Counted from the first letter of the stretch, positions 8,552 to 18,004 are shown. The stretch: DNA of 64,000 nt from Planctomycetaceae bacterium (GCA_002709225.1 PAQH01000034.1:1-64000), one strand, 5' to 3'. A program made the numbers and translations. Notes: generated by a model from the letters alone, not told the origin.

Positions 8552-8766
8552 GGTCGCATTTGATTTTGCGGCGTTTCTGGCTGTTGCGAGTCAATCGCAA
8601 AGTTGAGCAGGCACTGAGATGGTTCAAGCTCACTGCGACGAATCGCAATGTGCGGTGGGGCGTCAATGCCGATTTGGATCGAGCTTCCTCGAATCTTGAG
8701 AATGCGGATTCGGATCCGTTCACCGATCAGAATGGACTCGGTGTTTTTTCGGGTTAATACCAGCAT
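8530..8766 (-). CDS. csrA: Carbon storage regulator, RNA-binding protein
   Basis: CsrA is a small dimeric protein that binds GGA motifs in mRNA leaders and controls translation and stability. The product has 78 residues. Its N-terminal 47 residues follow the family closely (MLVLTRKNTESILIGERIRIRILKI ... IGIDAPPHIAIRRSEL), including the RNA-contacting N-terminal strand and the 'IRRSEL' stretch equivalent to the conserved VHREEI. The C-terminal 30 residues are a divergent tail. The start at 8766 is fixed by the family N-terminus and by an AGAGGA motif upstream. The 3' end overlaps the end of the convergent selenoprotein gene by 22 bases. Confidence 0.93.
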   Translation of the reverse strand: MLVLTRKNTESILIGERIRIRILKIRGSSIQIGIDAPPHIAIRRSELEPSQCLLNFAIDSQQPETPQNQMRPYSPESV

Positions 8767-8781
8767 CACGTGTTCCTCTCG

Positions 8782-8811
8782 GGGATTGAGTGCTCTGGGA
8801 TTGAGTGCTAT
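8782..8811. repeat. 15-bp tandem duplication upstream of csrA
   Basis: The unit GGGATTGAGTGCT plus two bases occurs twice in direct succession (8782-8796 and 8797-8811), differing only in the penultimate base. It lies just upstream of the csrA ribosome binding site and belongs to a series of similar spacer duplications in this window. Confidence 0.7.
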
Positions 8812-9033
8812 CCCAGGCATCCGCTAGCCGTGCACTCACGGTTGATCATCCGCGTCCGATGTGTTTGCTGAGTGTCGCTGCGCGGTGTGACACGTTTGGT
8901 CACGCTGCGCCAGGAAAGACATTGAGTCGCAGTGGTAATAGAACTACGCGACCACGGCTTTGAATCCGGAGTGTGGTGCACCGAAGAACTCGGCGACGAG
9001 GCTGCTAGCAGCGGTACTGTTGCGCGGTGTCAC

Positions 9034-10041
9034 TTAGGGCGGGACACAGTCTTCAGATTTCAATGCGTTCTTGAGCCGTTGCATGCCTGTTTCCGTTGAG
9101 ATGCGCGTGCGATAACCAAAATCCTGGCATGCGCGACTGATGTCAAAAAAGTGGTTCGTGGCCAATTGCGCGGCTAGAAATCTTGTCATCCTTGGTTCGC
9201 GTTGGATGCTTGCAATTCGGTACGCGGTTTCAAGTACTGAGCCAATTCGCCAGGCACTGGAGAGTGAAATCGATTTGGTGATCGGGGGTAAATTGGCGAG
9301 CGCCAGTATGTCGTTGATCCAATCCCAGCAATTCACAGGTTCGCCCTGACTAATAAAGTAGGCTTGGCCACAGACGGGTGCATTGGGCAGCAGGGCTGCG
9401 GCAGCCAGCACGTGGGCGTCGGCGGCGTTTTCCACGTAGATCATGTCAACCAGATTGCGCCCATCTCCGACACGGCGCAGCTTTCCGTGACGAGCGCGTT
9501 CCAGTAGTCGGGGAATCAGGTGGCGATCGCGCGGGCCCCAAATCAAGTGGGGACGCAACGCGCAGGTAAGTAAACCACGCTGGCCATTGGCGGCCAGGAC
9601 TTGTTGTTCGGCGATCGCTTTGGAGTGTGGATAGTGGCAGAGCCACTCCGATGGATAGGGGGCGGATTCGTTTACCCCATTCTGGTCCGTCCCATCGAAC
9701 GTGACACTGGGACTACTGGTATAAACCAACCTGGGGACTTGGTTTTTCCAGCACGCTTCAATGATGTTCTGTGTACCGCGCGTGTTGATGTCGAAGAAAG
9801 TTTTCTTGGGCCCCCAGATTCCAGCCATGCCCGCGGTATGGAAAACGATGTCGCATCCCTCACACGCGGTGAGAACTCGTTGCGCGTCGCGAAGATCGCC
9901 CTGGACCGTTTCGACACCTAACGCAGTCAGCTCTTGATAGCTGCCGCGGCAGAGGCAACGGACGTGATCGCCACGTTCTAGCAGTTGTTCAGTCAGGTAG
10001 AGTCCCAGGAATCCGGCTCCACCGGTCACAAGTACGCGCAC
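9034..10041 (-). CDS. NAD(P)-dependent epimerase/3-beta-hydroxysteroid dehydrogenase-type SDR
   Basis: This is an extended short-chain dehydrogenase of 335 residues. The cofactor-binding GGAGFLG is at residues 7-13, an acidic residue-containing 'GDLRD' near 48-52, and the active site Tyr-x-x-x-Lys at Y137/K141 within 'CHYPHSK', with TSS at 108-110. The sequence style ('HTAGMAGIWGPKKTFFDINTRGTQNIIEAC', 'LRPHLIWGPRD') is that of the 3-beta-HSD/OleD branch, which reduces keto groups on sterol-like or long-chain beta-keto acids. OleD function is possible, but no OleA, OleB or OleC gene is present in the window, so the substrate remains open. An AAGGA motif lies just upstream of the ATG. The gene is apparently monocistronic. 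Confidence 0.82.
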   Translation of the reverse strand: MRVLVTGGAGFLGLYLTEQLLERGDHVRCLCRGSYQELTALGVETVQGDLRDAQRVLTACEGCDIVFHTAGMAGIWGPKKTFFDINTRGTQNIIEACWKNQVPRLVYTSSPSVTFDGTDQNGVNESAPYPSEWLCHYPHSKAIAEQQVLAANGQRGLLTCALRPHLIWGPRDRHLIPRLLERARHGKLRRVGDGRNLVDMIYVENAADAHVLAAAALLPNAPVCGQAYFISQGEPVNCWDWINDILALANLPPITKSISLSSAWRIGSVLETAYRIASIQREPRMTRFLAAQLATNHFFDISRACQDFGYRTRISTETGMQRLKNALKSEDCVPP

Positions 10042-10717
10042 ATCTGTTCCTTATTGTTTCTTGACCACTGCAATGTTTCCGGGGACACCCCGGGCGGTTA
10101 CCAGGACTTTCCCGCGAGCCTGTGGCCAAACTACTTCTAGCAGAGAAACCTCAATTTAGCATGTGGTGTTATTATCAATTGAGTGACAACGCGGGCAAGC
10201 GGTGTCAGTGTTCAGCTAGGGTGGGTTTGACTCAGACGCAGTAGTTACGGCAATGTGGAAATGAAACCCAGATCAAACAGATTGGCGCGACGTCTCTGGA
10301 TGACTGCCGGGACGGTGCCGGGCTGGGGTACAGAGGTAGTGTTTGCACAGAACCAGATTTTCATCTCGGGACATCGATCGTAGAACGCGTCAAGCTGCTG
10401 GATGCGGGCGCTTTCATGGAGGCCATGGCTGTGTTGGGGTTGCCAGCGGGAATACTATATCTAGATCCACTCAGCAGCTCGCTGTATTGTGTGGCCTGAA
10501 CGCTTTTAGTTTGTGTGCGTAGAAATTGGGTTGTTTCACCCTGCGTTTGCTCGGTTTGCGTCAACTGGCCAGAACGAACGCGGCGATGCGCGAAGTGCCT
10601 TTACGTCGAACACAATTTGGCAACCGGCTGAACAGCGTCTGTTGCTCAGTTCTTTTGGTGAATGATTGCCGTACTGCTGTGAACCTGCCACCTCGTAACC
10701 AATCACATCGACCGACC
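10042..10717. other. Divergent intergenic region without a recognisable gene
   Basis: The spacer lies between the SDR (minus) and the O-antigen-ligase-like gene (plus). Short open frames here, including one of 40 codons starting at 10261 and an upstream in-frame extension of the next gene from 10526, show no family resemblance. No RNA gene, repeat or convincing promoter was seen. Confidence 0.4.
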
Positions 10718-13108
10718 ATGGAAACAGGCACCGCTTCGAGTGTCGGTCTTGAACGCAACCAGACAAGTCGCTCGGTTGCGCTCACCGTATGCACCGCACT
10801 AGTGATGGCGACTCCGTTGGTGCCTAGCGAGGCAGTGCGTGATGGCCAGGGGATTTTGATCATTGCCGGTTGGTTTGTCGTCTTTGGCTGTTGGGTGGGC
10901 GCGGGCGTGCTCCAATCCAGAATGCAAATTCGTTGGAGATGGATTGACACAGCTATCCTGCTTTTTTTTGTGGCGTTTGCGGCCAGTACGATGATGGTGC
11001 GCGGAGAAGGTAACGTTCGCTATGCGGTCAATACGATGTGGTCCTGGAGTAGTATGGGGGTCGTATATCTAGCTTTGCGGCAATGGACCTGGTCCCCGAA
11101 AGCGATGCGTGCGATTTGCGCCGCGATGTTGGCTGTTAGCGTCTGCCTTTCTGTACATGGGTTGCACCAGTATTTTGTCAAATTACCCGAGTTGAGGAGG
11201 AGCTACGAAGCTGACAAGCGGAGTGTTCTGGATGAGGTTGGCATTTACGAATCGTTGAATTCCGCCGTCGTTCGAGAGTTCGAAGATCGTTTGCGGAGTA
11301 AAGAACCGCTCGCAACATTTGCGCTGACCAATTCACTGGCGGGGTTCCTAGCGCCATGGCTAGTGCTCGCGATGGCCCTATTGGTTGGCGGACGGCGTGG
11401 TCACCGACTCTGGTTGCACACGATTGTCATGGCGATGGTTTTAGTCGCGGTGCTTTGCTGTCTGGTGTTAACCAAGAGTCGTGCTGCGTACGTTGCATGC
11501 GGTATGGCTGCATGCCTGTTGGCACTGGGTGCCGGGCACCAAGGGAAACGTGTTGCCTGGCGCAGGGTTCTAGCGAGTTGCGGTGTGCTGGGCGCGATTG
11601 TGGCTGGCGCCATTGTTACGCGCGGATTGGATTGGCGCGTAGTGACAGAATCCGTCAAGACACTCCAATATCGGCTGGAATACTGGGAAGCAACACTAGG
11701 AGTGATTTCAAGCAGGCCTGTATGGGGGTGTGGGCCAGGGAATTTCCAACAACATTATGCCGCACACAAATTGCCGCAAGCGAGTGAGACCATTGCGGAT
11801 CCGCACAATTTCTTGTTGGAGGTGTGGGCGATTTCGGGGACAGTGGGGCTGGTCAGTCTGGCTGTCGTGGGGGTTAGCCTGGCTGGAATGTGGTGGCAGC
11901 GGCTAGAGGTTGCAACGCAAACGATGCCAGCCGAGGATCTTTCCAGGGCGGGCCCAGTGTGGTGGGTTTACGCCGGGTGTGCCTTGATGCCGTTGGTGGT
12001 TTTCGCGGCCAGTATCCTGTTTGGCAGCTTGCCAGATCCTAGTTTGTTGTGGCTGGGAATGCCTGTTGGTGCCCTGGTGTTGGTCCTCATGTATCCTTGG
12101 ATTCAACACGGTAATTTGGACTTGAAGTGGATTGGCATTGCGGGTTTCGCCTTATTGACGAACTTGCTCGCTTCCGGAGGGATTGGATTTTCAGGAGTCG
12201 CGCAAAACGCGTGGATTTTGCTCGCGTTCGTCGCGAATCAGCTTGACGTGCGTTTGCCATGGGAGCTTGGTCGGAAAACGCAGTTCGCAGTGTTGCTAGT
12301 TGTTCTTTTCGTGGGTGGGTTGTTTTGGCAGAGTATGTATCGGCCCGTGACCCAATTTCAACCGTTTATGTTGGCTGCGGAATATCATCGGCAAAAAGGG
12401 AACGAACAACAGGCGATCCGCTCATTGAAAAGGGCCGCTCAGATTGATCCCGCAAGTGTCCTTCCCTGGCGGTTGCTGGCTAGTCTGTATCAGCGGGCAA
12501 ATGACGGTAAGGCAATGGAACATGCAATAGAGCAGACGTTACGTCGAGATCCACAGTCGCATGCCTTGTACCAGCAAATGGCAGAGTTGTGGTTGCGCGA
12601 CGGTCGACCTGAACGTGCCGTTCCGCTGTTGCAGACCGCTGTCAAGCTGTACCCCGCCAGTGGCATTAATCATGCCCAGCTTGCATGGACTTGCCACTTG
12701 GCAGGGAATGTAATGACTGCTCAAAACCATGCCGCCAAGGCGATCGAGCTGGACACGCTTAATCCACATTTGGAACAGAAGCTTGAACACCAGGCGCTGA
12801 TTGGCTTGCGAGGCAAACGGATGAATGACGCCCGGGCGATGATGAATCGTCTGCGCAAGCCGACGCTGCGGGACAGTTCGTTTCCTGCCCGCAGTGGTAT
12901 GGGAAGCGGAGTGTGGCGGGCCAGGATGTTGGTGCTGTCCCAGTTTTCGCGATCCGGCATGTTGCCCGGGTGGTCGGGCGCACCTGGGGATGTAGCAGCT
13001 GTGAAAGGCTGGCGTGCCAAGCTCTTGATCGCTGCCAGCCCGTTGGCGACGGATTACCTGCGGACTAGCAACGAGATGCGATTCTTTTCAGTTCGGGAGT
13101 CAATTTGA
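10718..13108 (+). CDS. O-antigen ligase/Wzy-like membrane protein with C-terminal TPR repeats
   Basis: The product has about 796 residues. Residues roughly 25-600 contain a dozen or more hydrophobic segments, with the periplasmic-loop signature of the O-antigen ligase (Wzy_C/WaaL) family around 'RLEYWEATLGVISSRPVWGCGPGNFQQHY' and 'DPHNFLLEVWAISG'. From about residue 560 TPR-like helices follow ('AAEYHRQKGNEQQAIRSLKRAAQIDP', 'PLLQTAVKLYP'). Such proteins join or polymerise polysaccharide units at the outer face of the inner membrane; the acceptor here is unknown. The ATG at 10718 is preferred because the 64 codons upstream in the same frame look non-coding. The stop overlaps the next gene by one base (TGATG), so translation is coupled to the DUF1573 gene. 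Confidence 0.8.
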   Translation: METGTASSVGLERNQTSRSVALTVCTALVMATPLVPSEAVRDGQGILIIAGWFVVFGCWVGAGVLQSRMQIRWRWIDTAILLFFVAFAASTMMVRGEGNVRYAVNTMWSWSSMGVVYLALRQWTWSPKAMRAICAAMLAVSVCLSVHGLHQYFVKLPELRRSYEADKRSVLDEVGIYESLNSAVVREFEDRLRSKEPLATFALTNSLAGFLAPWLVLAMALLVGGRRGHRLWLHTIVMAMVLVAVLCCLVLTKSRAAYVACGMAACLLALGAGHQGKRVAWRRVLASCGVLGAIVAGAIVTRGLDWRVVTESVKTLQYRLEYWEATLGVISSRPVWGCGPGNFQQHYAAHKLPQASETIADPHNFLLEVWAISGTVGLVSLAVVGVSLAGMWWQRLEVATQTMPAEDLSRAGPVWWVYAGCALMPLVVFAASILFGSLPDPSLLWLGMPVGALVLVLMYPWIQHGNLDLKWIGIAGFALLTNLLASGGIGFSGVAQNAWILLAFVANQLDVRLPWELGRKTQFAVLLVVLFVGGLFWQSMYRPVTQFQPFMLAAEYHRQKGNEQQAIRSLKRAAQIDPASVLPWRLLASLYQRANDGKAMEHAIEQTLRRDPQSHALYQQMAELWLRDGRPERAVPLLQTAVKLYPASGINHAQLAWTCHLAGNVMTAQNHAAKAIELDTLNPHLEQKLEHQALIGLRGKRMNDARAMMNRLRKPTLRDSSFPARSGMGSGVWRARMLVLSQFSRSGMLPGWSGAPGDVAAVKGWRAKLLIAASPLATDYLRTSNEMRFFSVRESI

Positions 13109-14334
13109 TGCGCAGGATTGGGATCGTATGTGTTGCAATTTTTCTGGGGGGCGCGGGTGGATGGTGGAGCGCTAGCAATCGGCTTGCCGTCGTGGAGCGT
13201 CATGTGCTTGCGCCAGCTGACGATGTTCTTCGATCTCCCGAGACCAGTGTCGTTGCGCCACCTGACCTGGAAGAGGTAATTGGCCTTGACCAGGTACCGT
13301 CCGCAGAGGATCCAAAGATCGAGTTCGTGAATGGCAGCGAGCATCAGTTTGGCACCATGGAACGATTTGGCAGAAAGCGTCATGTATTCATCATTCGTAA
13401 TGCAGGAAAAGGGCCCTTGGTATTAACTCCTCGTGGAACGACCTGTAAATGTACGGTGTTCCAGGTTAACCCTCCGAAAGTTGCCCCGGGTGAACAAGCG
13501 CGCGTGACGTTAGAGTGGGTAGCAGAAACACAAGAGGAGGAAACAAATTTTCGACAGGAAGCGACAGTCGAAACGAATGTACCAGGACAGACGTTCATTA
13601 AGCTGGTCATCGACGGCAAGGTGACCAGCTCTTTAAAGGCGGTGCCAGTATCAGTGAGTTTGGGCGACGTGGCCGTGGGAGAAGGTGCGCAGGCTACAGT
13701 TCAGTTGTTTGCTTTTCGGCAACCCGGCCTGGAAGTTTCCAGAGTGAGTTTTGCGGATCAGGAGAGCGCATCGTACTTTGACATCAAGATTGATCCACTG
13801 ACAAAGGACGCGATTGATGCGCAAGCTGCGGATCATGGTCTGAAAGTACAAATCGTGGTCAAACCTGGACTGCCATTAGGGAAACTTTCACAGCAGATCT
13901 TGCTTGAGATGCCCCTGGGTGACAAGCCGATTTTCCAGATTCCAGTAACCGGTACCGTAGTTGGGGATATTGCCATACTGGGTCCTAAGCAATTCGACTC
14001 AGAAGAGAATCGACTCGTTGTCGGTCGCGTTCGCAGCGCCGAAGGTGCGAAGATCACCTTGCAGGTTCTGGTTAAGGGGCCACATAAGGCGCAGACTCAA
14101 TTAAACGTTCAGCGAATCGATCCTCCCGACGTATTACGTGCCACAATAGGTGAGAGCAAGGAGACTCGAAAAGGGGGGCCGCTTCTATTTCCATTGAACT
14201 TGGAAATTCCTACCAACTCGCCCTCTGTCAATCACTTGGATGGAGACCAAACGAATCCCGTGAGGGTTGTGATCGACACCACGCACCCGCACGCGAAACG
14301 TATTCAGTTGTTGGTGGAATTTGTTGTTGAATAG
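13108..14334 (+). CDS. DUF1573 domain protein, membrane-anchored
   Basis: The product has 408 residues. An N-terminal hydrophobic segment (residues 3-18) acts as signal or anchor. The DUF1573 block spans about residues 70-165, with the characteristic 'FGTMERFGRKRHVFIIRNAGKGPLVL' and a Cys-x-Cys at 113/115 (TTCKCTVF). The rest is predicted beta-rich. DUF1573 is an Ig-like module common in planctomycetes and Bacteroidetes with no settled function. The gene starts in the stop of the O-antigen-ligase-like gene, and the cytochrome lipoprotein gene follows after 33 bases, so the three form one operon. The start is ATG at 13108, a TTG three bases earlier being unlikely. Confidence 0.85.
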   Translation: MRRIGIVCVAIFLGGAGGWWSASNRLAVVERHVLAPADDVLRSPETSVVAPPDLEEVIGLDQVPSAEDPKIEFVNGSEHQFGTMERFGRKRHVFIIRNAGKGPLVLTPRGTTCKCTVFQVNPPKVAPGEQARVTLEWVAETQEEETNFRQEATVETNVPGQTFIKLVIDGKVTSSLKAVPVSVSLGDVAVGEGAQATVQLFAFRQPGLEVSRVSFADQESASYFDIKIDPLTKDAIDAQAADHGLKVQIVVKPGLPLGKLSQQILLEMPLGDKPIFQIPVTGTVVGDIAILGPKQFDSEENRLVVGRVRSAEGAKITLQVLVKGPHKAQTQLNVQRIDPPDVLRATIGESKETRKGGPLLFPLNLEIPTNSPSVNHLDGDQTNPVRVVIDTTHPHAKRIQLLVEFVVE

Positions 14335-14367
14335 GGTTGTTCACGGACGGCAAAGGGTTGAATCGCC

Positions 14368-16038
14368 ATGCAACGAGCAGAGAATCGTAAGTCGACAGGT
14401 TGGCTTTGGCTTTCCTGGTTGCAGGTGCTTATCTTCCAGGTGGGATGTATTGAGTCTGCACCACGCACGACGTTACCCGGGGAGGTGAACGAGCTAGGCG
14501 CTACTGCCGTGTCGACCAATGAAACCGACAACTCTCTTCCTCAGCAGGCTTCCGCCAGGCCTCCGTCAGTCGAAAACGAGGCATCTCCGTTGCCAGCCGT
14601 AGTTTCTGACGGGGCACGGGAGCTGCCCCGAGAACCACTGTTTGTAGACTGGCCAAAACCTAAGTGGGCGCTAATGATCACGGGCCGCCAACGCGGCTAT
14701 CTTGAACCCTGTGGTTGCGCGGGCTTGGAGAATCAGAAGGGCGGACTGATGCGACGCTGGACGTTTTTCGAACAACTTGTCGCAGCTGAGTGGCCCGTGG
14801 TTCCAGTTGACTTGGGGAATCAAGTCAGACGTATTGGTACGCAGGCTGAATTGAAATTTGATTACACGGTCGACACCCTTGCCCTCATGCGTTACGCCGC
14901 GGTCGGTTTTGGCCCTGATGACTTGCGACTTTCCACCACCTATTTAGTGAAAGCAGTCACTGATGATGAATTTGAGCCACGTTTATTTGCCAGCGCGAAT
15001 GTGGCGCTGTTCGATTCATCTTTTGCGCGTCCGTATCGAATAGCGACCGTCGCAGGGCGTCGGCTGGGAATTACATCTGTGTTGGGAGTCGGACATCAAC
15101 AGAAAATTGCCAGCACAGACGTTCTGATGAAGACGCCCAATCAGGGTCTCAGCGAAATCTGGCCCAAGTTGGCGGCAGAAGATTGTGATGTACATATTTT
15201 GTTGGCCTATGCGTCATTGGAGGAGTCGCGGCGTTTGGTCCAGGAGTTTCCTCAGTTTGATATTGTTGTCACTGCCGGCGGTGCGGATGAGCCAAACGGT
15301 GACCTGGAAGTAGTCCCTGGCACAAAAAGCATCATGATTCAAACGGGTGGTAAAGGCATGTACGTGTTTGTTGTTGGTGTGTTTGATGATCCCCAGCATC
15401 CCTACCGCGCGCAACGTGTGCCGTTGGATGCAAGGTTTGTCGATGCGCCCCAGGTGTCGCGTCGTTTTCGAGAATATCAGGGCCGGCTGAAGCAAATGGG
15501 ACTACAGGGGTTGGGGCTTTTGAATGCGGAAGGCAAGGGAGTCAACCATCCAAGCGGTGCGAAATTTGTGGGGGCGGTTAATTGTCGCGACTGCCATGAG
15601 AAGGAGTACGAGGTTTGGAAGAGCGGTGTCGCAGGGCAAGCTGAGCCAGGGCCTCATGCCCACGCGACTCGATCGCTAGGTCAGCCGCCAACTCGGTCAG
15701 GGATCGATCGCCGCGATGATCCGGAGTGTCTTAGCTGTCATGTCACCGGATGGAATGCCCAGGAGTTTTTCCCTTACACCTCGGGTTTCATTAGCGAACA
15801 GCAGACACCGAGCCTGGTTGCCAATGGGTGTGAGAATTGCCACGGTCCAGGGTCGTTGCACATAGCTGCTGAACAGGCGTCCGCTACGGATGTAGAACGC
15901 GAGAGATTGCGTGCGCAGCTTCGGTTGACTTTGCCTGCTGCCGAACGGTCCTGTCTGCAGTGTCACGACGCAGACAATAGCCCCGACTTTCACCACGCTG
16001 ATGCGTTCCCAACCTACTGGAACCGCATCGCTCACTGA
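14368..16038 (+). CDS. Lipoprotein with UshA-like N-terminal domain and tetraheme cytochrome c C-terminal domain
   Basis: The product has 556 residues. It starts with a lipoprotein signal ending in 'QVGC'. Residues about 95-385 resemble 5'-nucleotidase/UshA-type metallophosphatase proteins with the 'GYLEPCGCAGLENQKGG' motif, but the canonical metal-binding residues are not all obvious. The C-terminal part has four CxxCH heme sites: CRDCH at 406-410, CLSCH at 454-458, CENCH at 488-492 and CLQCH at 529-533, in a cytochrome c554-like arrangement. It is therefore an exported multiheme protein, probably moving electrons at the cell envelope. It is the last gene of the operon with the O-antigen-ligase-like and DUF1573 genes. 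The physiological partner is unknown. Confidence 0.85.
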   Translation: MQRAENRKSTGWLWLSWLQVLIFQVGCIESAPRTTLPGEVNELGATAVSTNETDNSLPQQASARPPSVENEASPLPAVVSDGARELPREPLFVDWPKPKWALMITGRQRGYLEPCGCAGLENQKGGLMRRWTFFEQLVAAEWPVVPVDLGNQVRRIGTQAELKFDYTVDTLALMRYAAVGFGPDDLRLSTTYLVKAVTDDEFEPRLFASANVALFDSSFARPYRIATVAGRRLGITSVLGVGHQQKIASTDVLMKTPNQGLSEIWPKLAAEDCDVHILLAYASLEESRRLVQEFPQFDIVVTAGGADEPNGDLEVVPGTKSIMIQTGGKGMYVFVVGVFDDPQHPYRAQRVPLDARFVDAPQVSRRFREYQGRLKQMGLQGLGLLNAEGKGVNHPSGAKFVGAVNCRDCHEKEYEVWKSGVAGQAEPGPHAHATRSLGQPPTRSGIDRRDDPECLSCHVTGWNAQEFFPYTSGFISEQQTPSLVANGCENCHGPGSLHIAAEQASATDVERERLRAQLRLTLPAAERSCLQCHDADNSPDFHHADAFPTYWNRIAH

Positions 16039-16227
16039 CCAGAAGAAAGGGCATCCTGGGTGAAATGGCTTGTTCTAGGATATCACCGGCGCGTGGAGGC
16101 GAACCGGATTGGGTGGATTTTCATTTGAAAGGGACACCCGATGCCAGCGAACAGTCCGTTTTGAGTCCCCGCATGAGGCTGTCACGTCGGTTGGCCGGGG
16201 GCAGCCTGGCGGTCTGCACTTGGTGCG

Positions 16228-17502
16228 TTAAAGCACAGCTCTATTAAAGTCATGCAGGTCAGCATAGTGTTCTCTATAAGCCTGCGTTAAGGCGCGATCC
16301 GCGTTGAAGATGTGGACGAGTAGTGCGGCCCGGGCCCAGAGTCCATTACGAGCCTGATGGAAATACATGGCGCGCGGGTTTCCGTCGATCGCAGTAGGGA
16401 TTTCTCCCGCGACGCTGTCTCTAGGGAAGGGATGCAGAATGGGTGCGTACGACCGCATCTGGTCGACACGCTCAGGAGTCAAGTGATAATGGGTCATATC
16501 AGCTGAAGCGAAGAAATCATTATCTTCCTGATTGTTGTGTTCCTGCTGGATACGCGTCATGTACAGGCAATCGATCTGGTGAAGGACTGGTATTCCATCA
16601 AGTCGTGCATCTAGTGAATCGACCTCTTCAAAGGAAACCCCTTGGTCCCGTAGCCGACTGATGAGATCATCGCTGAGCTGGAATTTTGGGTGGTCGGGCG
16701 AGATAAACACCATTGAAACATTGTCGAATTTCATCAAGAGTTCGACCAGCGACCTCACTGTTCGGCCACGTCCGAGATCTCCGCAGAAAGCAAATGTTTT
16801 GTTCGAGACATCCGCGGTAAGGTTGGGATATGCGTCACTGAGAACCTCAAACTGTGGGCGTGGTGTCCGTTTCTCGTCTGCAAATCGGAACGTACGACGG
16901 ATTGTATAGAGATCCAATAACGCTTGGGTTGGGTGCTGATCCGCACCAGATCCGGCGTTGATGATCGGTATGTTTCGAGTATTAAACTCCTGATTTTCGA
17001 GCTCGTTCATCAGGTAAGCGCAGCATTCCGCGAGGTCTGGAATACTACTGCGCATGATGATTAGATCGAAGTAGCTACTGAACATCCGAATGGAATCAAA
17101 GCGTGACTCACGCTTGACGCCTTCAGAGGATTCGGACGAAACCGCAGAATCCCGTACTTGTTCCGTTCCAATTCCCAGGAGCCGGCATACGGCAGAAAAA
17201 GAGAGAAAGGTGCGCGTTGATGGTTGCGTGAAATACATCATCGCTTGTAAGTGAGAGAGCAGCTTGCTCAGTTTGCGGCGTCCTTCGGGGTCGCTGGCGA
17301 GTTCGCGTACCATGTCGGCCAGATCACACAATTCTTCAAGTAAGGGACGCGTGAACTGGGTTGCCAAAATAACGTGCTTGAGTCTGCCGTCGCGTTCAAA
17401 GTCGATGATCTTCTTACGCAGCGGACGATGCAACAAAGGACGGTATTCCTCCATTTCACGGACATTAATATCCTGAGTGTCCAGTGAATTTGCGGCGGGC
17501 AT
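16228..17502 (-). CDS. pyrB: Aspartate/ornithine carbamoyltransferase family protein, long form
   Basis: The protein has 424 residues, against about 310 for ordinary aspartate carbamoyltransferase. It has the carbamoyl-phosphate loop STRT at residues 95-98 ('MYFTQPSTRTFLSF') and HPTQ at 190-193 ('DQHPTQALLDLYTI'), followed by the second-domain 'KTFAFCGDLGRGRTVRSLVELLMKF' and 'HPFPRDSVAGEI', where classical enzymes have HPLPR. Extra length comes from a roughly 45-residue N-terminal extension and insertions around 'RFADEKRTPRPQFEVLSDAYPN' and 'QQEHNNQEDNDFFASAD'. Most likely it forms carbamoyl-aspartate for pyrimidine synthesis. Another transcarbamylase activity cannot be excluded. The ATG at 17502 has an AGGA motif at proper distance, while the upstream ATG at 17511 does not. 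Confidence 0.78.
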   Translation of the reverse strand: MPAANSLDTQDINVREMEEYRPLLHRPLRKKIIDFERDGRLKHVILATQFTRPLLEELCDLADMVRELASDPEGRRKLSKLLSHLQAMMYFTQPSTRTFLSFSAVCRLLGIGTEQVRDSAVSSESSEGVKRESRFDSIRMFSSYFDLIIMRSSIPDLAECCAYLMNELENQEFNTRNIPIINAGSGADQHPTQALLDLYTIRRTFRFADEKRTPRPQFEVLSDAYPNLTADVSNKTFAFCGDLGRGRTVRSLVELLMKFDNVSMVFISPDHPKFQLSDDLISRLRDQGVSFEEVDSLDARLDGIPVLHQIDCLYMTRIQQEHNNQEDNDFFASADMTHYHLTPERVDQMRSYAPILHPFPRDSVAGEIPTAIDGNPRAMYFHQARNGLWARAALLVHIFNADRALTQAYREHYADLHDFNRAVL

Positions 17503-17756
17503 ACGACGCATCCTGTTTGCGGATATTGGTTGAGGACGGTGTGGAAGGGGCGCCAAGACACGGCACTGGCCGAATCGATCCTGAGGCTCTTGGATCGGCA
17601 ATCATTGTATGCATCACTCGCCAATGTCGCCAATAAGGCCAGCTGGGAGTGGAGACGGCAGGCTTTTTCGGACTCTGGAGGCCAAGCACCGCTCGTCGTT
17701 TCGTGACGGCTGCGAACCACCCGAGTGCTACGGCGCCGGTTGAATCCGGCTGTCGA

Positions 17757-17954
17757 TCAGGAATCAGCGAGCAGTCTGGTGCGGCGGGCGCGGCGTTCTG
17801 CACGCAGGCGGGCGCGACGCTTAGTTTCGCTCGGTTTCTCGTAATGCTCGCGCCGGCGCATTTCTTTCTTAATACCGCTGCGCTCGACTAGTTTGCGGAA
17901 GCGGCGCACGGCCTCTTGAATGGTTTCACGGTCTCGGACGACTAATCGAACCAT
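17757..17954 (-). CDS. rpsU: 30S ribosomal protein bS21
   Basis: The small basic protein has 65 residues: [19 protein letters not shown] continuing into '[20 protein letters not shown]', which is the bS21 signature, and an Arg-rich C-terminus. bS21 sits on the platform of the 30S subunit near the anti-Shine-Dalgarno sequence and assists initiation. The start at 17954 has a GGGAAAG ribosome binding site. A good sigma70-type promoter lies about 50 bases upstream. Planctomycete bS21 genes are often monocistronic, as seems true here. Confidence 0.93.
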   Translation of the reverse strand: MVRLVVRDRETIQEAVRRFRKLVERSGIKKEMRRREHYEKPSETKRRARLRAERRARRTRLLADS

Positions 17955-18004
17955 TCTTTCCCTATCACGTACGAGCAATAAAAGAGATTTTTGGCAAGCC
18001 GAGG

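Noticed and set aside
16065-16247. 60-codon frame after the cytochrome gene.
   Set aside because: It overlaps the end of the convergent carbamoyltransferase gene and has no coding resemblance. Read-through of the TGA at the cytochrome stop is also unlikely, because the protein ends as expected and no SECIS-like hairpin follows.
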